Assembly (NCBI GenBank): GCA_003255025.1
Contig: QANY01005796.1
Location: forward strand, 62,001 to 126,000
Source: Datisca glomerata
Taxonomy: Eukaryota; Streptophyta; Magnoliopsida; Cucurbitales; Datiscaceae
DNA length: 64,000 nt
Reading direction: 5' to 3'
Under the pieces are notes generated by a model that was not told the origin of the DNA, did no database searches, and saw nothing but the letters and a program-made list of their open reading frames with translations. Of this stretch, positions 46,720 through 59,463 are shown piece after piece (position 1 is the stretch's first letter; each line of letters begins with the position of its first letter). A program made the translations under genes and the position numbers.

Positions 46720-47691
46720 ACATACTAGAGACGAGAGCACAAAACTTCTTGCTAATTATACAAGTTTTTTAACAATAGTCTATAAACAATGAACAAATGA
46801 ACTATAATAGAACAATACAAAAAGTAAAAATTAAAAAACAAAAACTATCGGCGCTACATTGAAACTGAGTATAAAATGCAAGGACGTAAAGAATATTTTA
46901 CAATAGATTAATTACTTGGATAAAGATCAAGTAAAATATTGTTTAGAAAAAGGTTAGGGTAAAATATAAATTTTTCTATAAGGGAATAAAGAATTTGTAT
47001 GGATAAATCCCAAATCACTTGTACGCAAAGTCTCATTATAATGAATTAGGGTAACAATCATGGTTAAGTTAATATACATGTTATATCCACAAAATTTGGT
47101 GAATTTGTCTACCACTCCTCATAATTTTTGTTCTGACAATTTAGTCCCTATAATTTGGGTCAATTGTTAATTTGATCCTAAGATCTGAATCTGATGGTGA
47201 TGGACGTTGAGTTTGAACTATAACCAAATTAATAAAATATAGGGATTAAATAGACAAAACAATGATTATACGGTTTCAAATTGAGAAACAACACAAATGA
47301 TTTTGCCTAAATTGACAAAACTAAAATTAAGAATTTCTTATAGTTAATTTTGTCCAAACCAGGAGGGTAAGCAAATCATATTTACCATAAAGATTAGTAC
47401 AAAACTACAATAGAAAAATGTTTACAACAAATCTCAAAACAATCTTAACCACCAAATCTACAAGTGGTTTCACCACCACCCATCCCCATTCCACTCCCAA
47501 CTGATAGCTAAAGCTCCTAATTAATAACACCTTCTCCTCCCCATGATTTTTTCAACTCCGATTTTCCCCAATCTAATCTCCTCCCTCTTTTCTCTCCATC
47601 TTTCACTCACTTTTATCTCCACACCATAAAAAACCCATCTTTATTTCTCTCTGTTTTCTGTTTCAGATTTCTTAAGAGACCCCATTCATCC
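46720..47691 (+). promoter_or_regulatory. Upstream region of the FAF-like gene
   Basis: No gene seen. The last ~200 bp before the ATG are markedly pyrimidine-rich (47530-47665). CATAAAAAACCC at about 47627 is the best TATA-like match, about 65 bp before the start. The gypsy element G1 ends only ~1 kb upstream of the gene. Confidence 0.45.
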
Positions 47692-48432
47692 ATGGCTGCC
47701 TGTGGAAGCCTCTTGAATCCATTATCAGAAAACCCAACACTTCTTGAATCCCTTTCATCAAGAAATCAGATTAAACCCATTGACCAATCTCTATCATTTA
47801 CTGAGATTTTCGGTGAACTTCATTTCAAAGAGAATTCTCTCTCCTCCTCGTCTTCTTCTTCTTCATTTTCTTTGGCAGATTCAAGTGTTGAGGAGAACAA
47901 TTCATCATCAAAAGGGTCAATTTCTGAGAAGAAAAGTTATTGTAGTAGTAGCCATAAAAGCAGTGATAGCTTTTCGTCATTGAATTGGGAAAGTTTGCAG
48001 CTTTGCACCGAGGGGCTTGGTTCTGAAAGCTCAGATGATGTTGAGGATTTAAAGGGTAAAAATTGCGAAACCAAAGAGGAGGAGAAAAACAATATATTTG
48101 TTCAAAAGCAAACAAGTTTATCAGCAAAATGTTTAAGCAGTGAATCAATTAAGAGGACAAGGAAAAATTGGGGAGCATTTCCTCCTCCAATCTCTTGTAT
48201 TGGGACAAGTGGGAAGCCTTGGGTTTGTTTTAAATCTTATAGACATGATGGTAGATTTGTTTTGAAAGAAATTAGGATTCCTACCCAAGAGTTTCTTCAA
48301 GCTTGCAGAGAGGATGGGCGTTTGAAACTGCAATTTGTTCAACCCAATGAAGAAATATTTGAAGAGGAAGATGATGAAGAACTAGGTGGGGATGAAGAGA
48401 ATGAATCTGAGAAAGAAAAGGAAGGAACATAA
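47692..48432 (+). CDS. FANTASTIC FOUR (FAF)-like protein, intronless
   Basis: Complete frame of 246 residues with no intron. The N-terminal half is Ser-rich (a run of eight Ser at about 51-58, encoded by TCC/TCT/TCG repeats). NWESLQLCTEGLGSESSDDV at about 99-116 is a conserved FAF-family segment. The FAF domain is at about 162-216: FPPPISCIG, a KSYRHDGRFVLKEIRIPT block and EDGRLKLQFV. The C-terminus is a strongly acidic Glu/Asp tail (222-244), typical of the family. FAF proteins are plant-specific regulators linked to shoot meristem size; a 'FAF-like, chloroplastic' relative is also possible. Start is the first ATG in a good context (CATCCATGGCT). No frame damage. Confidence 0.9.
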   Translation: MAACGSLLNPLSENPTLLESLSSRNQIKPIDQSLSFTEIFGELHFKENSLSSSSSSSSFSLADSSVEENNSSSKGSISEKKSYCSSSHKSSDSFSSLNWESLQLCTEGLGSESSDDVEDLKGKNCETKEEEKNNIFVQKQTSLSAKCLSSESIKRTRKNWGAFPPPISCIGTSGKPWVCFKSYRHDGRFVLKEIRIPTQEFLQACREDGRLKLQFVQPNEEIFEEEDDEELGGDEENESEKEKEGT

Positions 48433-50779
48433 TGCAATGAGGTTTGAAGATGTTTAGGCAAATGAGTTTATCTTAGGTAGGTTCCTTCATTTTTAGCAGT
48501 ATGTCTCCAAGTTCAATTTCAAGCTTCTCCAAGTTAAATGAATTCAAAAGAAAAAAATCAGAAGAAAGAAATATATTACAGTCGTTTATCAATTCTTGTT
48601 GCAGCCAAACAGATTCAAATCCCTATGCTTTGCTGCTCATTTTTCATTTACACAGTATATTGCAATCAATCTTTCAAAACAAAAGTATATTCCAATCAAA
48701 CATGATAACATGAATAGCTAGCAATTTTTCAAAACTAACTCCATATATTAAAATAGAGGATTTAAGAGAAACTTTCAATTGGCAAATTTTTGCCTATACA
48801 AATTTTCTGCAACTCATATGTAGACTATATTTCAAAGTTTTGTTTTTATCATCAATCATATTTAAAAGTTTGACACCAGTATATTTTCGAATGAATTGGT
48901 ATTTTGTTTATTTTTAAGGTTGTCCTATTTACTTCAAAAACTTGTAGAAATCAGTGCGTTGGGTGACTGGATTAAGGATAAATACTATGATTTTATATCT
49001 AATGTTGCCCGATGGAGGAGAAATTTGTACTATAAATATAAATTCAAAAGGAAAAAAAATGTAAATTACCTTCTTAAACTTTAAATTTTTGGCAAGGACA
49101 CTCTTAAACTTTAAAAATAAAATTATTAACTCTTAAATTTTCATAAAGTAGCAAAAGGCAGGAAGAGAATATTATATTTTATTTAGATATTAAGGAGAAA
49201 GAATAAATAAATTTTTAAAATTTATAAAACGTATACACATGTCATCAATTGAAATAGAATAGTATGAAATAATCGATAATTCAGAAGTACTAGAAATTTT
49301 TCAAGGGAAGAGTGAAGAAGAAGGGGAATATTGAAGTGTCTTCACGAGAGTCAGAGAAGAAAAAGCGATCTTGTAGATCTCTCCTTCCTCTTTTACACAA
49401 TTTTCTGGCAAAACAAACACTTAAAAATATAATTAATAATAACCTTCATCTTCATATCCATATTCACATAATAATAATAGATTCAAAGGCCGAATATGAT
49501 TATGAAGAAGGCAAGAGAGAGAGGGACCTCGTCGTCAGAGAGAGAGAGTTTTGGAGATTTTAGTGATTTTAGGATTTTTAGAGATTAAAAATAAAAAATT
49601 ATTAAGATTAAAATTGAAAAATATAAAGACTATAACTTTTGAGTGGGTCACTTAACTCCACCCTCTTAAACGTGACTCCGCCCCTGAATATATGTAATTG
49701 TTATTTGATAATATATCGTTCATATATTAAGTTTTATATATGTATTGTGTGTGTTTATATCCAATAATTTCATGATTTCAAAAAATATTCGGGTAATATT
49801 TTATTGCCCTCGAACAAATGTCTAAATTAATTTTGACTTCAAGTTCCTAAGCTCAATTAGAAAAATTAATAAATTGCACAAATAACTGAATCTTATAGTG
49901 GCCCAGCATTAAAACCTAACAAAATAGTGAATTGATAAAAATACCCTTATTAACAAAAGGAAGCCTTGGTTCCCTCACGAAGCATTTTCTGTGAAAATGC
50001 ACGAAGAAAGAAACCCCTATCACCCAAGTTCTCTCACGCAATGATTCGACGAAAGCCTTCGAAACGACATCTCCGCTACAAAAGTTAAGAGAAAATCATA
50101 GCAATATATATGATATTCACAAAATATGAAGAATCGCGAAGGTCAAAACCAGATGTAAGTTTTTTATACTTGCGATTTGTAATTGTTATGAGTTTTTTCT
50201 AAGTTTATTTAAGTTTTTCTTTCATAAAACTTACTTAATATACCTATTTGGCATGTTAACAAATTTTCCATCTGTTTTACTCTGTTTTACGGAGGTAAAC
50301 TAAGGTATTTTCTATATTCTGTAGATTTCTAATGCTTAAGATTTGTTTTGTTATATACTATTATATATCTGAGTATATAATTATGTACTATATAAGTACA
50401 TACTATTTTTGTATGTTATCGTAATATGTTGATTGTTATTATTATTTTTTTATTCTTAAATACAAGATGGTTGATAATTCATAGTTCATTTTTATGATGC
50501 TGGTAGATGAAGGGAGAAACTGCATTAATTATTAATTGAAGTCATTATTGATTATAAGATACATCTCATGATGTATTTCTAAGTAGATATGACAACATCT
50601 GTGGCCACGTTTTTCATGTCAATGAGAATGTCCAGCACCAAGTTTATTAGCAATGTCAAAACTTTCAATAATATATATTTATATACACATAGTATAATAT
50701 CATATATGTGTAAAAATTATGATTCAAGTATCATAAAGATCACACATTTTAAAAAGATAAAGTTTTATATCAATCTTTG
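48433..50779. other. Intergenic, no gene recognised
   Basis: AT-rich. An open frame at 49312-49563 is Lys/Glu/His-rich low complexity and not convincing. A perfect short palindrome GCATTTTC-TGT-GAAAATGC lies at 49982-50000. GACTCCGCCCCTGAATAT at ~49673 is an isolated GC-richer patch, of a kind often found at decayed transposon ends. Confidence 0.4.
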
Positions 50780-51900
50780 CCTGTTTCTCATGGGGAGAAA
50801 ACTTGGAAATTTAATGGTTTGAATTTCAAAAGGTGATAGTAGAAGATGCTTTTCTATCTTATCACTTTTCTTATGCTCAATGATGATGAGCAGGATTTTC
50901 AAATGATCAGTGCTATTGATATTTGGAAACATTCTGCCTATTTGTGTAGAAATCACATTATGAAATAGTTATGCTGATTCTTTGTACAACATTTATTCTA
51001 ACAAGAAAACAGCTACAGAGCTATGGGAATCTCTTGAACGAAAGTAAAAGGCTGAGGATGCAAGCGCCTAGAATTTAAGATGGTGAATTCTAAAACAGTG
51101 ATAAGTCAAGTCCAAGAATTTCATATTATTTTGCAAGAGATTCATGCTGAGGGGATGGTGCTAGGTGATGCGGTTTGCATTGTTGAGAAAATGCATCGTG
51201 CATGGAAGAATTTCAAGAACCATCTCAAGCACAAATGAAAAAAATTAGCATCGAAGAATCTTGTTATTTGACTTCGAATCAAAGAAGATGATTTATTTTC
51301 ATATTAGGATACGCTGTCGTAGCATGAATATTCTCAAAACAGATTGTTGTCCACTATAAAAATCTAAGTTTATAGCTTTGGACAAATAATGGTTACACCA
51401 CTTCCTGGAGGATATTCCACGATGGCCAAAGCCTTGCATAGCCTGTGATGGTCAAAGTGTTATTTGAAGATGACAAAACAATATGTATAATGGTAAGTCT
51501 AGATTCATTCGTCATAGACATAATACCATTAACAAACTACATTTGACAAGGGTTGTTTCCTTTGACTATGTGAAGTCTAAGGATAATATTGCGGATCTGC
51601 TAACTAAATGGTTAAACATAGGGTTAGTTGAAAATTCATTGATGGGAATGAGACTAAAGCCCATGTAAGAATAAGTTGATAGAAAGAAAACCTAACCTAA
51701 TTGACTAGAGATCCCAACATCTAGGTTCAAAGATATTTTTTCTATCCATTTTTATGATGAAAAATACTCATACCCGTTGGAGATTAAGTTAAGTTGTGCT
51801 TTCAATGATTCTCATGTTATCTATCCATTCTTATGATGAAAAATGTATGATATTGATATCAAGTTATGCTCAAGCGGTGTTAGTTATTATGTGTAAGGAT
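50780..51900 (+). mobile_element. Ty1/copia family C, deletion derivative copy 1
   Basis: Gag-type text on the + strand: GRKLGNLMV, KMLFYLITFLMLNDDEQDFQ, ISAIDIWKHSAYLCRNHIMK, SLYNIYSNKKTATELWESLE and (shifted) QEIHAEGMVL. It then passes without protease, integrase or RT to RNase H text FLEDIPRWPK and the frame 51483-51668 (MYNGKSRFIRHRHNTINKLH, DYVKSKDNIADLLTKWLNIG, MGMRLKPM, stop). A 3' non-coding part follows to about 51822. Many stops. The same internal join is found at 55888-56443. Confidence 0.85.
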
Positions 51901-53457
51901 ATCAAATGGATCATCTCAAGGAAGCTAGTCTAATTTTTATAAAAGGAAAAAATAAAATTTGATCTATGAATTTTTAGAAATAATTCAAAAATTCTCATAG
52001 AGTTTTTCAATACATGTATTTCTCAACTTTCATTATGTTCCTATCTGTTCCTTCCATAATTTGTACTTCAATCTTATGTTAGTACAGGTTGACATAGACA
52101 TTGTTTGCTTACATGCACGATGAAATATAAATGAATAATTTGAATAAGGAAAACATTAATTTTTTAATTTTTTATTTTCAAAATTAGTAACAAACAAAAT
52201 TGAAAGTTAATGGGTTTAAGTTTAAAAAAAGAAAATGTACAAGGATCATTTAGAAATGTTTTACAAGCTCATAAAAGAAAATGTACCCTTTCCTATTATA
52301 TTCTTTAATAGGGTCCTGCTTCTATATAAGGATCGTACTATTCATCAACTTAAATTACGCTTGTGGGTCTACAAGATAATGATCCGAAGATAAATTTAAC
52401 CTTTTGTACAGTATAATCTATGTATCATAAAACTTCCCTATTTAATAATTAAATTAATGGTTGCAACTCTTGAAATTTCATACATAGGAATATGATAATT
52501 CTCTCACATATTTGATAAAAATAAATTTAAATGGGTGTAACAACAACTCATGATTGTGTCTATAATACAAGATTACTTGCTTTAGAGAGGAAATAAGACA
52601 AAGCTTGTGAAAGTTGATATGAGGGAGAGAAAAATAGGGATTTATATATTTTAGAGATGTAGTTGGCAATGAGTAACAATGAATTGGAGATTATCAAAAC
52701 AACCCGTGATGTGGAATGATGCACCCACGAAACTTTACACCCATTACGTTTTTTTTTAATTTAATTGAATCAAATGGTCACAATTCCTTTTTGTTTGGAT
52801 AAACATAAAAAAAAACTAAAATTTCGCGTCAAAAACCGTCCATGAGCGACAAAATTCTGCAGACTTCCGTGATATTTATCATCCTGATTTACTGCTCCTT
52901 CTTACAACAAGGATATCGCCCAAATTTTTTAGTGTGGTATAGATCATTTTTTTCTCTAACTTTATTGTATATAAGTTTGATATGAAAGATAGATGATATT
53001 GATTTAATGTTATAGCTCAAGTGTTAATTATAATGTGATATTTAATTATTAATTTCATTATTATCATAGACACCTCGCAACTTCATTATCATTATCACTT
53101 GTGATAATTTAAAAAATAATGTTTAAACTCAATTAATTTCATGTGTGAAGAGTAGGCATATTCTATCAACATATTATTGGTTTTGATATGGGTCTCATTA
53201 ATTTTATGCATGACTTATATGAATAAAATCAATTACATAAAAATTACATAAAAACAAGTAAAAGAATAGCCAAGATAATAGAGTATCATTTTTATATCTA
53301 GGACCAATCACATCATCAAATAAAATAATATTCGTACCTCTAAAATGTTTATCTCATTATATCTATAATACTTACTAATTTTTTGTAACTAGAAAACAAA
53401 ATTAAAAAAAAAGATAATAACTCAACATCTCATATTAACAAATAGACGTTTTTTTTA
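51901..53457. other. Intergenic or decayed repeat, no gene
   Basis: AT-rich with poly-A and poly-T runs. Short frames (for example minus 52478-52669) have no recognisable domain. It could be the continuation of the family C 3' region, but I see no homology to copy 2 here. Confidence 0.35.
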
Positions 53458-54640
53458 CTACTTGAAGTTTTCAAGTAATTATTAGTATCAACTAGAAGTT
53501 TTCAAGTAATTATCACTATCAACTAGAAGTTTTCAAGTAGATATGTTCGACAAGTTGAAGTCATCAAGTATATATTTTTGACAACTTAACCTCTCACACG
53601 TAGCTATTTATGATTATTTGACTTCTAGAAATAAACATTCGTTACTTCATGTACTCAAGCATATATGTTTAATTACTTGAAGTAATCAAGTAGATATTTC
53701 TAACAATTTGAAGTCTTCAAGTATATATTTTGTACTATTAGAAGTCTTCAATAATATATTTATGATAATTAGAAGTCTTCGAGTAAATATTGCTATCAAG
53801 CGGATGTGTTTAAGTAGATGTGTTCAGCTACTTAAAGTTTTTCAATATATATTTTTGATAACTTGAACCCCTCAAGTAATTATTTGTGACTACCTGACTT
53901 TTTTAAATATATATTTTATTAATACTTAAAGTCTCAAAGTAAATGTATTTGACTACTTGAGGTATTCAAGTATATATTTCCAACAACTTGAAGTTTTCAA
54001 ATAGATATTATTGACTACTTTAAGTCTTCAAGTTGATATTTCTCACAATTCAAACCGTTCAAGTATGACTATTTAGCTTTTCAAATATACATTTATACTA
54101 CTTCAAATCTTGATATAGATATATGTGACTACTTCAGTTATTTAATTATATATTATGATACCTTGAAGTGTTCAAGTAAATATTTCGATCAATTTGAAGT
54201 ACTCAAGAAGATATCTTTGATTACTATAAGTCCTTAAGTATTCATTTCTTATAACTTGAAGTGTTCAAGTAGATATGTTTGACTATGACTTCTCTAGAAA
54301 TTTATTACTAGTTGAAGTCCTCGATTATATATGTTTGAATACTTGAAGTATTTATGTAGATAATTCTTCAAGTTTAAATATTTAAGTATATGTTTCTTCA
54401 ACTTGAAACCTTCATATAAATATTTAACTACTTGAATCTTCAAACAACTATTTCTATCAACTTAAAATGTTCAAGTATATAAGTTTGACTACTTGAAGTT
54501 TTCAGAGAGATATTTCTAAGAACTTGAATATTTCAAGTAGTTATTTTTATTATATTATTTCTTTAAAGTAGACATTTAATGCTATTTGAAATCTTTAAGT
54601 AGGTATGTTTTCCTACTTGAACTATTCAATTAAATTATTT
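53458..54640. repeat. ~31-bp palindromic minisatellite
   Basis: Roughly 38 diverged units of about 31 bp. The consensus core is ACTTGAAGTNTTCAAGTA, followed by an AT-rich spacer such as GATATTTNTGA. The core is self-complementary (ACTTGAA-GTN-TTCAAGT). Clear units start, for example, at 53458, 53490, 53521, 53552, 53677 and 54254. Units vary widely and some are shortened. No coding capacity was found. Confidence 0.92.
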
Positions 54641-54659
54641 AATAATCTGCTATTAAAAT

Positions 54660-54781
54660 ATATTGTTAGTCGGTTGATATATATTTATTTTGATAATAAT
54701 ATTTAATTTGGTAATTTGGTAATTGTTGTAAATTATTTTATTTCTATTTAAAACTTATAATAGAATACATTATTCCTAACA
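54660..54781 (+). repeat. Family C LTR 3'-end remnant
   Basis: GTTGATATATATTTATTTTG and ACATTATTCCTAACA resemble 57948-58068, the last 120 bp of the family C LTR (GTTGATATATATTTATTTTG ... CATTATTTCTAACA). The minisatellite ends just upstream of it. Confidence 0.65.
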
Positions 54782-55214
54782 ATCTTAAAACATTTGTTGC
54801 GTTACTGGATTAATTTCTTGAAATTAATTTTATTTTTGAAATTGAATATTACTTTTAATATTATCTAAAATTTTGAAACTAGAAGTAACCATAGTAGCCA
54901 ATTTTGTTTCGATTGTCATTTCAGTTTTTTGAAGAAATAGAATATTTTGAATATTTCACTATTCAAGTGTCTGTTTCAGAAAAAAAATGAATTATAGATT
55001 ATAACTTGCAAGTAATACCTAATTTCCATTCAAATTCAACAAAAACATCATATTAAATGTCTTTATCATCAAATTAAATGAAACACATAAAAGTTCAACA
55101 TCCTAAAAACTGAAATACAAGACCTTTGAAATCAATTCAAATTACATATGTATTAACCATCAACAGTATCATCATTCTCATCTAAGCTTAAGTTTCACTA
55201 TCATCCTTATATTT
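54782..55214. other. AT-rich stretch without recognisable feature
   Basis: No gene, repeat or element boundary identified. The right end may be 3' flank of the hAT fragment that follows on the minus strand. Confidence 0.35.
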
Positions 55215-55720
55215 TTTTTACATTTCTCACGCTCGATTATTGTGTCAAGTTCTACTTCTACGTTGATATCTTCTTAAACATGATTTGGTTTCCCGACTAT
55301 TCTCCATCCACCGATATCTTCAAAAGTCAAGACTGTTGGTTCTTCAGTTATCCAATATATCAATATTCTCCAAATTATAGGGTCAAAAGAACACCCACTC
55401 TTTTTTTGCTTGTGCCCGTGATTAAGTAAAAGTAATATAGTTATGTTATATGATATGACAATCGTATTAATTTTTTAAATTAAGAACTTTATCTTTCTCG
55501 GATCTTCAAAATATAATGTACAATAACAAGAGCATTTAACCTTTAAAATTCTAATGTATTCATTTTGTTTGGATGGATGTGTTAAAAAATACTCAAATTC
55601 CTTTAACATCCACTTGAACTACAACACTGACTATGGATTTGAATTGCTAATCTTTGTAATTCAGGAGTATCTCCTCCAAACTAATCCCACCATCCCTCTG
55701 AAAAATAAAAAAGAATCACT
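55215..55720 (-). pseudogene. hAT transposase C-terminal fragment
   Basis: On the minus strand from 55695: EGWWD, FGGDTPELQRLAIQIHSQCC and SSSGC, the dimerisation domain motif of plant hAT transposases (WW...G...P.LQ..A...LS..CSSSGCERNWS). It is followed in the same direction by HPSKQNEYIRILKVKCSC, FDPIIWRILIYWITEEPTVL and TFEDIGG, corresponding to the acidic C-terminal end. Stops and shifts are present. The N-terminal part is not found. The upstream side joins family C copy 2 at about 55888. Confidence 0.65.
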
Positions 55721-55887
55721 AAAATAAACATGTTGAGAATACATTCAATTAAAACAACATAAATTCATATGTGAAAAATTAACCTGGTGCTAATTTAGGC
55801 ACGAGCTATCTAATTCTTATTTTTGTAATCATTGAGTTATTTATGAATCATATCTTATATATCAGGATCCAGTTCTCGTTCTCATTG

Positions 55888-57027
55888 CTCCACAAGAGAT
55901 TCATGCTGAGGGGATGGTGCTAGGTGAATGTGGGTAGCATTGTTGAGAAATAGACTTGTGCATGGAAGGATTTCAGGAACCATCTCAAGTATAAATGAAA
56001 GAAATTAGCATTGGCAATCTTATTATTCAACTTTGAATTGAAGAAGATGACATGTTTACACACTAGAAGCGCAGTTGTAGCATGAATATCCTTAAAAGAG
56101 ACTGTTATAGCTAGATCCACTATGTAATCTAAGCTTATAACTTTGAATAAATATTGGTTACACCACTTCTTAGAGGATATTCCAAGATGGCCAAAGCCTA
56201 TGCTACCAAATTGTGTACACAATGATAGTCAAAGTGTTATTTGAAGGGTACAAAATAATATATATAATGATAAGTCTAGACTCATTGATCATAGACATAA
56301 TAACATTAACAAACTATATTTGACAAGGTTTGTTGCTCTTGACTATGTGAAGTCTAAGGATAACATTGCGGATCCGTTAACTAAATGATTAAATATAGGG
56401 TTAGTTGAAAAGTCATTGATGGGAATGGGACTAAAGCCCATGTAAGAATAAGTTGATACAAAGGAAACCTAACCTAGTTTACTGGAGAACCCGAGATCTA
56501 GGTTCAAAGAGACAATCTAATTGTGTAAACTTAGCCATATCACTTTGGGGATTTTCTAATCCATTCTTATGTTGAATATACTTATACCCGTTGGAGATTA
56601 GGTTAAGGTGTGCTTTTAATGATTTTTAAGTGCCGAAAAATGTCAGATTCGAGTGAAGTACTGCAGGTTTACTCTTAAATTAAAAAAAACACATTTGTGG
56701 GAGTGAAAATAGGTCGCTTCTATGTGAATTATGACACACTATTTAGAAACTCTTGCAGAACAAGGAAGGTGTTCATGGACAAAATGAATATAATCATGAG
56801 AATTAAACTATGTTAAGGATGACTTTTGTGTGTAGTATGTCATTCTTTACGTAAAGTGGAACAGTTCAAGGACATCACATCTACTGATCAGCCAGTAAAG
56901 TAAACATACTGACACATGAGAAGGTTCAAAGGGTAAAAGCTACCTATCTTATGTAGGTATCAGAACATTGAATTCTATCACTTTATATGTCGTGTCGTTG
57001 GGTGTGAATTTGATTTTTGTGGGAAAT
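55888..57027 (+). mobile_element. Ty1/copia family C, deletion derivative copy 2
   Basis: From ACAAGAGATTCATGCTGAGG it follows copy 1 (from 51137) base for base with scattered differences, through the same gag-to-RNase H join. It continues EDIPRWPKP, the equivalent of the YNGKSRHIRRRHN text (here NDKSRLIDHRHN), DYVKSKDNIADPLTK and KSLMGMGLKPM, to the non-coding 3' part. It extends further than copy 1, to GTGGGAAAT just before an LTR at 57028. The left end is truncated within gag. Confidence 0.85.
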
Positions 57028-58068
57028 TGTTGGAAATTGCGTGTTAAGAACCATTACCACGATTCTATTTTGAGCAAATTTTAGGTAGGACCTACTGTGT
57101 ATTAGTATACGATCTTTAAAGATTTGTGTTCTCCTCTGCGAATATATAAAATTTGACTATTAATTAATTAAATTTGACTTTGGGGTGAATGATAAATTTT
57201 GACTCAAAGTGAGCTTAATGAGAACGGAAAAAAGTGAGAATTGTGGAAATCTCACATTGAAAAGGGAGTAAACTTGGAAATGGTTTATATAGAGATTCTT
57301 GGATCAAGTTTGATAACTTGATAAGCATAGAGGCTCTCTCTCGCACGCAAGGGGTGCAAATCCTAGCTCGGTCTAGCATGCGGCTTGGGTGAGCCCGCAC
57401 GTCTTGCACACATAAATTTCAGTCCAATAAAGCCACCCGTATATCCATCTATTACTCCAATTTTACTTTTTCCTCTCTAAAGAAGCCCAAATATTACTAG
57501 AATATTCTGGAATAAAATATTTTGGGCCTTTAATGGCTACAAACACGTCAAAGGTATTTTTGGCATTTATCATGGGCCAAAATATTTTTTGTGCATAAAA
57601 TGCCTTTAAGGTGGCTCTCCTTTATGAACACTAAAAGGAGGTGTGGAACCTACAAGTGGTTTGAGTTTTAGTGTGAAAGCTAGTGTAGTCTTGGTCAAGA
57701 TTTTGATTCGGGTTCTTGGTTCAGGTCATGGTTTGAGTTGTGGTTCGTGAGTCGTTACTGTGGTGGTAGAACTCAGACAATATGGTGAAGTCTAATGATT
57801 TTCAGCTACCTTTAACCATTTTACCTTGGAAAACATACGTTAGTAGCAACCTTTAGTAGCACAAGCAATGAGGCGTAACTGTTTTAAGGAAACTTTCAAA
57901 ATAGGATTCAGTTTAAATTCCTCCTTCATTTTATATTATTGTTATTCTGTTGATATATATTTATTTTGATAATAAAATTTACATTGGCAATATCATAATT
58001 AATGTATTACTATAATTTTATTTAATTTCTATTTTAAAATCTTAAAATGCAATACATTATTTCTAACA
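57028..58068 (+). repeat. 3' LTR of family C copy 2
   Basis: It starts TGTTGGAAATTGCGTG after the purine-containing TTTTTGTGGGAAAT and ends CATTATTTCTAACA, giving TGTT...AACA ends, about 1.04 kb. The ending is shared with 54781. No partner 5' LTR is seen. Confidence 0.7.
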
Positions 58069-59463
58069 AAAATGCAATACATGGCAGAGAAAAGGAGGGG
58101 TTGAGAGTTGAAAGACAAATTATGTGAAGATTGAAAAGGACGAACAAAGGTTTGATAAAAAAGGAAGAAAGAAAGGGTGTTGCAGTTTCACTACAAAAAG
58201 AGAGGGAGGATCAAATTGTGAAGATAAGGGAGAAAAAAGACAAATTCATGCAGTGAAAAAAAATTAAAAGAAGACGAAGATAAATATTAAAATGTTGTTT
58301 CAGTTTGAGAGATAACTAATATTAAGGTTCTGACATTAGAAATGATGGGAGTAGGTGTAAAAGAACATATTAAGGCCAGTCTAAACCATTTTATTCTGTG
58401 GTTCTAATATGTTCTAATATATTTAGGTTGTAATATGTTTTTAGTGCTACTTCACTGATTTTTAAGCAGATGTGCTACTTCACTGTTTTTAGTATTTGGA
58501 TTTAAGCTTTTGCTGCTATTTTAGTCACTAATTCTTACTGCTTTAGTCATTGATATAGTCACTATTTTAGTCATTGATTTTTACCAGGTTTGTTAAATCA
58601 TGTTCTTATTGATAGTCAAGAAACTGAACCTAATCAAGATGTACAACAATCATCCCACAATTCCAACACATGGAGGGAAGGAAGGAGATGATCCATTTAG
58701 AACGTCTTACTTCTTTTTGTGAACTATATTTAGAACGTCTTTTGTTGAAGCATATGATATGGTAGATGTAATATCATAAGATTTTGTACATTCTGTGCTA
58801 GTAAAATTGTTATGTGATGGATTTTGTAATTATTTTATTGAATGATATGATATGGCAGGTGGATATAACAATTATCCAATTATTTTGTTGATAAATATTG
58901 TAATTATTTTATTGAAGTTTATGATATGGAAGCAATATTGGTTTAATGTTAAATATTGCAACTATGTCATACATCCGTTGAAAATAACATATGATAATTC
59001 GTTAACATATTACAATGAGAAATGTTCTTACAATTAGAAATTTAAACATTTTCCATATGATCAAGAGATCTATATATGATTTAAAAAACATTATACATCA
59101 AAACATTGAAAATAACACACATAATTTTGATTCACCAAATTAAATTAAGTTGATTGTTTCAAGTTTGACAATTTGAGTATCAAGCCTAGCATTGTGAGCA
59201 AAGAGGATTAAATAATTCTCATTCAATTGTATGACTTCCTCTTCTACCTTTATATCCCCATGTTTTTAGTGGAATATCATACCATTCAAAATAACTACAA
59301 TCAAATCTTTTCTACCATTGAGCACAGTAAAAAAACCTTCTACCTGTATTTTATTGTGTCGTAGATATCCTTAATGAAGCTCTTAAACCGCAATAACCAA
59401 GCTTTCTTAGCCCTCCAGAAATAGAAGCACTAATTGATGAAGTCATTTTCAATAAAAGAAAAA
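58069..59463. other. Stretch without recognisable gene
   Basis: Purine-rich block at 58085-58300, then AT-rich sequence with repeated 'TATTTTAGTCA..GATTTTTAC' and 'TATGATATGG' phrases (58500-58930). Short frames only. It may be decayed transposon 3' sequence, unassigned. Confidence 0.35.

Noticed and set aside
49312..49563. 83-residue frame as a small gene
   Set aside because: Low-complexity Lys/Glu and His/Ile repeats from simple-sequence DNA; no start context or domain.
53458..54640. Regular short repeats resembling a CRISPR array
   Set aside because: The ~31-bp units are themselves variable and nearly contiguous, with no unique spacers of constant length. The context is a plant transposon-rich region with no cas genes.
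54660..54781. Treating copy 1 of family C as one element from 50780 to 54781
   Set aside because: The LTR start TGTTGGAAATTG is not found between 51900 and 53450, and the minisatellite intervenes, so continuity cannot be shown.
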